From Candidatus Roizmanbacteria bacterium (GTDB lineage Bacteria > Patescibacteriota > Microgenomatia > UBA1406 > GWC2-37-13), in assembly GCA_016186235.1 (NCBI GenBank), contig JACPMD010000034.1, positions 4,026 to 9,421 on the forward strand: DNA of 5,396 nucleotides. Reading direction: 5' to 3'. Below the pieces are notes generated by a model, which did not search any database, was not told the DNA's origin, and was given only the letters and a program-made list of their open reading frames with translations. Numbering within the stretch: the stretch's first letter is position 1; each line of letters starts with the position of its first letter. This document shows, piece after piece, positions 1 to 5,396 of this stretch. The position numbers and the translations under genes are program-made.

Positions 1-1
1 T

Positions 2-739
2 AAAGAGGATGGACTGTTTTTATCCGAGAATATCATAAAGAATAAGATCTATGGCAAAGCGTACTTCGAAAATAATCCCCATCCTGCTCAATCGAATAAA
101 AATTATTTTCTTGAAAAAATCGAAACGATTAGGAGATTGACAAAGAAAAGTAAACCATACATATTAGATGTGGGATGCGGGTGGGGAGAATTTGAAGAAG
201 GTTTGGAGAAAGAGACTATTCCTTACTTAGGAATCGACACCAATAACGAAGCTATTGAGATATGCAAAAAGAAAGGCTTAAATTGTCAGCATATAACACT
301 AGAGAAATTGGCTTTAAACCAAAAAGACGGTAATTTTGATGCAGTTACCCTTTTTCAAGTTATTGAACATATAAAAGATCCTCTTCGTCTTCTTAGTGTG
401 GCCAGAAAACTCCTAAGAAAAGATGGAATGCTACTTATCACAACGCCGAATAACGACTCTCCGCTGCGAAAAATCATGGGGAAACGTTGGAGCGTCTATA
501 ACGAACCGAGTCACTTTGTTTTTTATAACAAAAAGACGCTAGAAAGACTGCTTAAAAAGGCCGAATTCAATAACATTAAAGTAAAAAACGACTCATGGCG
601 GTTTTTATCCTCGAAGTATATTTTTAAACGCTTGAGACAAGTAGGTTTTCCAACTTTTCCTCTCTCACTTTTCCCTTTTAATGTACCCATCCCTACCGAT
701 CCATTTGGCGACCTAGAAACTACTGGATTTGTGATATGA
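2..739 (+). CDS. Class I SAM-dependent methyltransferase, 5' end outside the window
   Basis: Likely transfers a methyl group from S-adenosylmethionine to a small or glycan-linked substrate in the cytoplasm. The frame is open from base 2 to the TGA at 737-739, giving 245 visible residues. A TTG at 137 could be taken as a start, but an AGGAG lies only one base before it and the upstream codons read as protein (YGKAYFENNPHP), typical of the segment before the SAM domain in this family. The real start is therefore upstream of the window. Motif I, ILDVGCGWG, is at visible residues 54-62. An acidic residue after the second strand follows in YLGIDTNN. Then come FDAVTLFQVIEHIKDP and GMLLITTPN, the pattern of Methyltransf_11/23 (UbiG-like) proteins. 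EPSHFVFYNKKTLERLL near the C-terminus is also usual for these enzymes in polysaccharide loci. The stop lies 10 bases before the next gene, so co-transcription is likely. The family call is firm; the substrate is unknown. Confidence 0.9.
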   Translation, partial: KEDGLFLSENIIKNKIYGKAYFENNPHPAQSNKNYFLEKIETIRRLTKKSKPYILDVGCGWGEFEEGLEKETIPYLGIDTNNEAIEICKKKGLNCQHITLEKLALNQKDGNFDAVTLFQVIEHIKDPLRLLSVARKLLRKDGMLLITTPNNDSPLRKIMGKRWSVYNEPSHFVFYNKKTLERLLKKAEFNNIKVKNDSWRFLSSKYIFKRLRQVGFPTFPLSLFPFNVPIPTDPFGDLETTGFVI

Positions 740-749
740 TGAAAGGAAA

Positions 750-2690
750 ATGTCGAGCTTTTCACTCGTAGGGCTTGCAATCGAAAGTCTCCTGGTAACA
801 AACTTTTTTGTCTTCGTCTATAGTAATGTTTTGCGCCTTCTCAATAGTGTATTCCCGGCAAAAGATCCGATCGAGTTCATACGAATTGGGGCTCTACCAG
901 AACCTTTTGAGATATTACTGTATTTAGCGTTATCCTTTTCTTCGGTAGTTGGACTCGTTTTTTTTCACAGATTTTTTTTCAAAAATTCATCTACATCAAT
1001 TGAACTACCAATAGCTAAATATCTCATCTTTATTTTCTTACTCTTTCTCCTTATCAGTAATCTTGGAACATATCCTATGGCCCGAAGCACATATCCGTAT
1101 CAAAAACCCGAAACTTCAGCTACCTACACTTTGCATCTTTTTTTCTTTCTTTTGATTACAACATCAGTGACATTCCTAGTCTACATCCTAAGGAATCGAA
1201 TTGAAAGAAATGCAAAAAAGATTTTTCTTTTTTTAATTTTCATCGTAACGGTTATCGCGATTGCTACTTTTGAACCGCGATTTCCTATCGTAGGGCATGA
1301 TTATTCTTACTTCTTTGGCCCAATTTGGGAAGTTGTTCATGGAAAAACGCTCTATACAGAGGTTCCTTCCCAATATGGATTTCTTTCTATACTTTTGTTC
1401 TCGTTCTTCTATAAAATTGGCCTCTTAAATATCACTTACCTTCCGCTCGTCGTCTGGTTATTCTACATCGTAGCGTATTTTTTATCATTCTTCTTAATCT
1501 ACAAAATAAGCCAGTCTCTTCCTTTAGCTCTCATCGGGCTTTTCTCAATCATAACGGTAAACTACTTTTCGATCTATCATCTTCCTGGAACAATCCCTCA
1601 AACCGGTCCTCTTCGTTGGTTACCTGCAGTACTTCTCTTATTTAGCCTCTACAAGCTAAAAAATATTGCCTCCATAGGATTCATCATTCTTTTGTCTATA
1701 ATGAGTCTTTGGGTCCTTGACAGTGGAATTTCCTTGATCCTTGCCTTCGGATTTACTTTATTTATTCTCTTTTTGACAGGAACACTTTCGATAAAACGAT
1801 TTGCCCGCTCGCTCATTACTCTTGCAGGGAGCTTAGTAGGCCTGCTACTTGGTATTAATCTCATTCATATTGTCCTTGGTTATAAGCCGATTGATATTAT
1901 CTCTGTGTTTGTGAAACTCCAGCAATATGCCTCATCAGGCTTTGGGATGCTACCGCTCGATTTGCAGACCTATTTCTGGGTAGTCCTCTTAATCTATTTC
2001 GCATCAATTATTTATATTCTTAGAAATAAATTCCAAGAAAGCTCGCAGGTTCTATTATTATTTTCCGCAAATATATCCTTATTTGCCTCTGTGTATTTTG
2101 TCGGCAGAAGTCATCCCCATAACTTATTTCATATCTCTCTTCTCCCGCTACTCAATGGGTTTATCCTCTTAGGTCTTCTTTTAAAACACCTAAATCAAAG
2201 TAGTATTCTACGTTTCATGTTTTACGTTTCATGTTTCACAATTTTTATTGCCTATCCAATCTATAACCGTCAAGAAGTGATGACAAAAATAGTAAAAGCA
2301 AAAATAAACAGATTTAAGACTGGCAACATTTTCATACCGGAGTGGTTTCCATTTCTGCAAAAAAAATATCAAAAAGAGGTTGGCTTAATTAAGGAATATT
2401 TACCCGAAAAGGAAATTCTCATTCTTTCTCCAGATGATACCTATCTTTTCTATCTCACTGGAAAGGAAAATATCATAAATGATAACTCACAAATAACTAT
2501 TCTTACGCAAAAAGATTTAGATTTTTCTTTAGCAAGGTTTTACAAAACATGTCCGAGAAGAGTTGTGGCTGATTGCACCCTGTTTAAAAAATGTGAATCG
2601 AGCAAACCTTTTACCGAGATAGCCTTTTTCTCTATTCAGCCGATTCTTTTGAACCGAATTCAAGAAATGTGTAAGGTTGCCTATAGATAA
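750..2690 (+). CDS. A1: multi-pass membrane protein, putative GT-C-type glycosyltransferase
   Basis: A 646-residue integral membrane protein with roughly 13-15 hydrophobic segments, then a soluble C-terminal part from about residue 506. Residues 1-155 hold about four helices. Helix five (about 156-174) is followed by a loop with the conserved block HDYSYFFGPIWE (183-194) and GKT..TE..SQYGFLSIL (198-215). GT-C enzymes of the PMT/ArnT type carry a catalytic Asp in a comparable non-cytoplasmic loop after a membrane helix; Asp184 is the candidate here. Charge bias (RNRIERNAKK at 148-157 before helix five) puts this loop outside the cytoplasm. Other blocks shared with the paralogue at 3364 are PEPFEI (50-55), GPLRWLP (286-292), KLQQYASSGFGMLP (389-402), GRSHP (452-456) and PEKEILILSPDDTYL (552-566). 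ATG 750 is the only usable start: an in-frame TGA sits at 732-734, and AAAGGA lies just upstream at unusually short spacing. GT-C membership is inferred from topology and one motif; another polytopic envelope protein is possible. Confidence 0.72.
   Translation: MSSFSLVGLAIESLLVTNFFVFVYSNVLRLLNSVFPAKDPIEFIRIGALPEPFEILLYLALSFSSVVGLVFFHRFFFKNSSTSIELPIAKYLIFIFLLFLLISNLGTYPMARSTYPYQKPETSATYTLHLFFFLLITTSVTFLVYILRNRIERNAKKIFLFLIFIVTVIAIATFEPRFPIVGHDYSYFFGPIWEVVHGKTLYTEVPSQYGFLSILLFSFFYKIGLLNITYLPLVVWLFYIVAYFLSFFLIYKISQSLPLALIGLFSIITVNYFSIYHLPGTIPQTGPLRWLPAVLLLFSLYKLKNIASIGFIILLSIMSLWVLDSGISLILAFGFTLFILFLTGTLSIKRFARSLITLAGSLVGLLLGINLIHIVLGYKPIDIISVFVKLQQYASSGFGMLPLDLQTYFWVVLLIYFASIIYILRNKFQESSQVLLLFSANISLFASVYFVGRSHPHNLFHISLLPLLNGFILLGLLLKHLNQSSILRFMFYVSCFTIFIAYPIYNRQEVMTKIVKAKINRFKTGNIFIPEWFPFLQKKYQKEVGLIKEYLPEKEILILSPDDTYLFYLTGKENIINDNSQITILTQKDLDFSLARFYKTCPRRVVADCTLFKKCESSKPFTEIAFFSIQPILLNRIQEMCKVAYR
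2211..2238 (+). repeat. Four tandem heptanucleotide units (YGTTTYA) inside A1
   Basis: The units are CGTTTCA, TGTTTTA, CGTTTCA and TGTTTCA, head to tail. Seen another way, a perfect 14-base direct repeat (TACGTTTCATGTTT) occupies 2209-2222 and 2223-2236. Because 7 and 14 are not multiples of three, the copies are read in different frames (RFMFYVSCF, residues 488-496), and all frames give hydrophobic residues that suit a membrane helix. The paralogous position in the gene at 3364 lacks the array. Confidence 0.7.
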
Positions 2691-3114
2691 TATTAATATT
2701 AGCAGACTATTTTTTCATTTGTACATTATTCTCTATGGGATTCTTGTTGCCTTATCTATAAGCTCCTTCATGCTCTTTCGGCCATTCATGTATATCGACA
2801 ACGACCATTCTTATATTCTCTGCAACAAGGATAAAATTCGCTACGAACTGGGGCCAAACGTCATCTTCGCGATCGATAAAAAACTCGACCCTTTTAACGA
2901 TGCGAAAGCACGCAAGCTCTGCGAACACCAGATCATTCGAGATTATATCAATTCGTACCCAGTGCCTGAAAAAATAAACTATACCTTTCTTCCTCAAAAA
3001 CTGCAGGAATCTAGTTGGCTTGGCGCTCTTTTCTCTGCCATTCTTACTTTTGCAGTAGGGTCCTTTCTTATCGGTAAACACTTGTGGAACCTATTTCTTT
3101 ATCTTATCGAGTAA
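2677..3114 (+). CDS. B1: small membrane protein with two-cysteine extracytoplasmic loop
   Basis: A 145-residue protein of no family I recognise. It has a membrane helix at about 11-34, a polar segment at about 35-112 and a second helix at about 113-134. The N-terminus carries little charge, so the side on which the polar part lies is best judged from its paralogue, where RHKK follows helix two; that places the polar segment outside. It contains Cys49 and Cys82, both kept in the paralogue, suggesting a disulfide, and the conserved FND.KARKLCE...IRDY stretch (74-90). Over residues 33-126 it aligns without a gap to residues 21-114 of the gene at 3364, 50 of 94 identical by my count. It overlaps the end of A1 by 14 bases, so its translation is probably coupled. 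The start is uncertain: TTG 2677 has AAGG directly against it, with no ATG or GTG between the in-frame TGA at 2650 and that point. ATA 2683 would have better spacing, and TTG 2719 would shorten helix one. Confidence 0.75.
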   Translation: MPIDNINISRLFFHLYIILYGILVALSISSFMLFRPFMYIDNDHSYILCNKDKIRYELGPNVIFAIDKKLDPFNDAKARKLCEHQIIRDYINSYPVPEKINYTFLPQKLQESSWLGALFSAILTFAVGSFLIGKHLWNLFLYLIE

Positions 3115-3118
3115 ACAT

Positions 3119-3367
3119 ATGAAATATCTGTCTACCATAACAATAGTCTTAGTAATTCTTATTTTTGGCATCGTATTTTATGCTGTGATCCTGAAGGCGC
3201 CAACTCAGATGCTCTATTGCAGAAAAGAAGTCGAACTCAGACTCTATATCTTCAGACAGGCACTTAAAAAAAACGGCGCAGACCTTTCTTTAGAAGAAAA
3301 CGAAGATATTAAAAAATTTTTTACTCAGATGTATATTAAATGTCTGAAAAAAGAACGCGTACAATGA
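3119..3367 (+). CDS. Small single-pass membrane protein of unknown function
   Basis: An 82-residue protein that I do not recognise. One hydrophobic helix spans about residues 4-25 and looks like an uncleaved anchor. The remaining ~57 residues are charged and look like two helices (about 35-51 and 61-78) joined by a turn at NGADLS. Cys34 opens the first helix and Cys75 lies near the end of the second, so a disulfide could pin the hairpin if it faces outward. There is no clear Shine-Dalgarno sequence before ATG 3119, which follows the B1 stop by four bases. Its TGA overlaps the next ATG (ATGA, 3364-3367). That tight placement between B1 and the B2-A2 fusion is the main support that it is a real gene and a possible third part of the same complex. 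I saw no sequence similarity to the B or A modules. Confidence 0.7.
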   Translation: MKYLSTITIVLVILIFGIVFYAVILKAPTQMLYCRKEVELRLYIFRQALKKNGADLSLEENEDIKKFFTQMYIKCLKKERVQ

Positions 3368-5396
3368 AATTTAAAATCGTCTTTTACACACTCTTCATAG
3401 CTGTTTGTCTTTCAACACTCATCCTTTTTAAGCCTTTTCGCTATGTTGATAACCAAAAATCGTATATAGTCTGCAAAAAAGATAATTCGCACTTTGAAAT
3501 CGGCCCCAATCTGATCTACACCTTTACTCAATCGTTAGACGACTTTAACGATAAAAAAGCAAGAAAATTGTGTGAATATAAAACAATAAGAGATTATGCA
3601 GATAGTCAAAAGACTCCTCAGGAAGTGAATTACATTTTTTATCCCGTTTATACAACCGAGTCAAGTTGGAGCGACGTACTCTTTTCATCAATGCTTATTT
3701 TTGCCGCTTTAGTAATTCTTATCCGGCATAAGAAAAACGTTCCTACTGAAGTAAAGGCTACAGTTACGTTTGCTATTGAGGTACTATTTTGGACTACTGC
3801 TTGGATATTCGTTTATACTCAATCTGTTATTCATCTCAGGTTCATCTTTCCTCCAAAACCAAACGACAATTTTCTCATACTCGGAGTATATCCTGAGCCT
3901 TTTGAGATACCACTCTATCTGGTACTTACTTTTCTATTTATATATCTCATCTATGCACTCCGTCCCCGAATTACAGATTTTATAATGAAGATTCCGAAAT
4001 CTATCCAGTACGTTCTCTTTATACTTCTTGCTGTTCTTTTTTTACAAAATCTTGGCGAGTTTCCCTTACAAACTCCGCTATCGGAGAAGTCATTATTTAT
4101 TCCTCTCGTTTATCTTTTCACATCATGCTTTTTCATTTTTGAAATGTTGATTCTTGAGCATTCTCACCTAAAAGATAAGCTTAAAAATATATGGATATAT
4201 AGTATTGTCTTCTGCCTTATTGCAATTTTCACTTTTCCTCCACGTTTCGTGATTTCTGGAGTAGACTACTCTTATTTTTACGGCCCAATTTGGGAGATAA
4301 CTCAGGGAAAAACAATATTTACAGAGATATCTTCTCAATACGGATTCCTCTCTATTTTATTTTTGAGTGTGCTCCATAAAGTTGCACTTCCTTTGTCCTA
4401 TCTTCCAATTCTCGTCTGGGCTCTCTTCGTAATTCAGTACTTTCTCTGCTTCCATCTCATCTTTAAACAAAGCAAATCACTGGCTTTTGGGCTATTAGGA
4501 CTCTTTTGTATTTTGACGTTCAACTATTTTGCCGTTCGAGTCATTCCAACAGACTATCCCCAAGCCGGACCTTTACGATGGCTTCCCCTTATACTTTCGT
4601 TGTTTATGCTTTCTCGAGCAAAACATTTCACCTCTCATAAACTCATATTTTTTATCGCTCTGGCAAGTTTTTGGATGATCGATGTAGGGATAGAGCTTCT
4701 CCTAGCTTATGCCTTTAGCCTCTATATGCTCGTTATGATAAAGCGAGAGAGTATTAAATACATGATAAAAGCTCTTAGCTGGCTTTTTATTTTTCTTCTG
4801 GCTATTTTTATTTTTATACAAACCGTGCATATTGCTCTTGGGTATACATCGGTAAATTTTTTAGCAGTTTTTACGAAGCTTCAACAGTATTCCTCATCTG
4901 GCTTTGGCATGCTTCCTATCGAATCCAAAACCTATTTCTGGATCGGCATACTTTTTTACTTCGCCTCAATACTCTATGCATTTCAAAAGAATGAAAGAAC
5001 TTTGTTATTTTCTGCTAACCTCACGCTTTTGGCTTCAATTTACTATGTCGGGCGAAGTCATCCTGCAGAGCTTTATACCGTTTCGCTCTTTATTTTTCTT
5101 AATGCTTTTCTACTATTAAGCCTCTTCTATCGAGATATAAAAACTCTGAGGATAAAAATAATCACGCTAGCATTTCTTTTTTTCTTTTTTATTTTATTTC
5201 CCGCTTTTCATCGAACTGTAGCCATTGCTTCGTCGATTGAGACTCGAATTCAACGTTTTATGAAAGGAGATATCTTAAAGCCGGAAATGGATGAAGTCTT
5301 AGAAAAGAAATATAGTAGGGAAAAGCATATGATTCAGGAAGCTTTTCCTGAAAAAGAAATTCTTGTAATATCGGGAGACGATACTTATCTCCTCTA
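3364..5396 (+). CDS. B2-A2 fusion: B-type module joined to GT-C-like membrane protein, 3' end outside the window
   Basis: The frame starting at ATG 3364 has no stop up to the window edge, giving 677 complete codons. Residues 1-121 repeat the layout of B1: helix (about 5-22), outer segment with Cys37 and Cys70, helix (about 103-120), then basic RHKK at the cytoplasmic side. From about residue 130 the chain follows A1: AIE...FVYT (137-152), PEPFEI (178-183), DYSYFYGPIWE (301-311), GKTIFTEISSQYGFLSIL (315-332), GPLRWLP (402-408), KLQQYSSSGFGMLP (505-518), GRSHP (563-567) and PEKEILVISGDDTYL (662-676). Asp301 matches the candidate catalytic Asp184 of A1; the preceding His is Val here. In the 32-residue block starting at this Asp, 24 positions are identical. 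By comparison with A1 about 78 residues are missing at the right edge, so the full protein should be near 755 residues. The start overlaps the previous stop (ATGA), indicating coupled translation. The glycosyltransferase role is inferred as for A1. Confidence 0.85.
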   Translation, partial: MKFKIVFYTLFIAVCLSTLILFKPFRYVDNQKSYIVCKKDNSHFEIGPNLIYTFTQSLDDFNDKKARKLCEYKTIRDYADSQKTPQEVNYIFYPVYTTESSWSDVLFSSMLIFAALVILIRHKKNVPTEVKATVTFAIEVLFWTTAWIFVYTQSVIHLRFIFPPKPNDNFLILGVYPEPFEIPLYLVLTFLFIYLIYALRPRITDFIMKIPKSIQYVLFILLAVLFLQNLGEFPLQTPLSEKSLFIPLVYLFTSCFFIFEMLILEHSHLKDKLKNIWIYSIVFCLIAIFTFPPRFVISGVDYSYFYGPIWEITQGKTIFTEISSQYGFLSILFLSVLHKVALPLSYLPILVWALFVIQYFLCFHLIFKQSKSLAFGLLGLFCILTFNYFAVRVIPTDYPQAGPLRWLPLILSLFMLSRAKHFTSHKLIFFIALASFWMIDVGIELLLAYAFSLYMLVMIKRESIKYMIKALSWLFIFLLAIFIFIQTVHIALGYTSVNFLAVFTKLQQYSSSGFGMLPIESKTYFWIGILFYFASILYAFQKNERTLLFSANLTLLASIYYVGRSHPAELYTVSLFIFLNAFLLLSLFYRDIKTLRIKIITLAFLFFFFILFPAFHRTVAIASSIETRIQRFMKGDILKPEMDEVLEKKYSREKHMIQEAFPEKEILVISGDDTYLL

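Noticed and set aside
137..139. TTG as the start of the methyltransferase, with AGGAG upstream
   Set aside because: Only one base separates AGGAG from TTG, and the frame upstream is open with family-like sequence to the window edge, so translation should begin before base 1.
523..801. Minus-strand open frame of 92 codons
   Set aside because: Antisense to the conserved C-terminal part of the methyltransferase and the start of A1; no recognisable protein features.
2359..2366. Run of eight A's in A1 as a possible programmed frameshift or sequencing error (a similar run at 3266-3273)
   Set aside because: The protein stays in register with its paralogue on both sides (LQKKY matches LEKKY, PEKEIL matches PEKEIL), and the run is not a classic A-AAA-AAG slippery site.
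2752..3081. Minus-strand open frame of 109 codons
   Set aside because: Lies opposite B1, whose + strand product has a clear paralogue in the same window; the reverse frame is a shadow.
3770..3985. Short + strand open frame of 71 codons with hydrophobic product
   Set aside because: Out-of-frame shadow of the fusion gene starting at 3364, whose own frame is conserved with A1 here (PEPFEI). The same applies to the 71-codon frame at 4904-5119 (opposite GRSHP and neighbours).
5333..5352. Perfect 8-base inverted repeat (TTCAGGAA / TTCCTGAA) with a GCTT loop
   Set aside because: It lies inside a conserved coding segment (QEAFPEKE) of the fusion gene and has no U-tract on either strand, so it is not a credible terminator; probably chance.

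Overview
The window is an AT-rich stretch in which every gene lies on the + strand. Genes are separated by 10 bases or fewer, or overlap, so it reads as the inside of one operon that runs past both edges. I saw no RNA gene, insertion sequence, CRISPR array, terminator or convincing internal promoter, and no gene-free stretch above 300 bases. TGA and TAA both serve as stops. The low GC, tight packing, TTG start and poorly known polytopic membrane proteins suggest an uncultivated bacterium, perhaps of the Patescibacteria (CPR) type. That placement is a guess from style, not from a marker gene.

Layout: (1) Bases 2-739 hold a class I SAM-dependent methyltransferase whose N-terminus lies upstream of the window. 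(2) Bases 750-2690 hold a 646-residue multi-pass membrane protein, here called A1. It looks like a GT-C-type glycosyltransferase with an extra N-terminal membrane module and a soluble C-terminal domain. (3) Bases 2677-3114 hold a 145-residue protein, B1, made of two membrane helices around a loop of about 80 residues with two cysteines. (4) Bases 3119-3367 hold an 82-residue single-pass protein that I do not recognise. (5) From 3364 to the end of the window runs one uninterrupted reading frame of at least 677 codons, B2-A2. Its first ~120 residues are a paralogue of B1 and the rest is a paralogue of A1.

The central observation is this last gene. The same two modules occur once as separate, overlapping genes in the order A then B, and once as a single chain in the order B then A. 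B1 and the B2 part align without gaps over 94 residues (50 identical by my count). A1 and the A2 part share long, colinear near-identical blocks. This is a 'Rosetta stone' arrangement and argues that A and B form one membrane complex. With a methyltransferase of the kind common in surface-polysaccharide loci upstream, the simplest reading is a module that builds or decorates a cell-surface glycan or lipid-linked sugar. The substrate and activity are not shown by the sequence.
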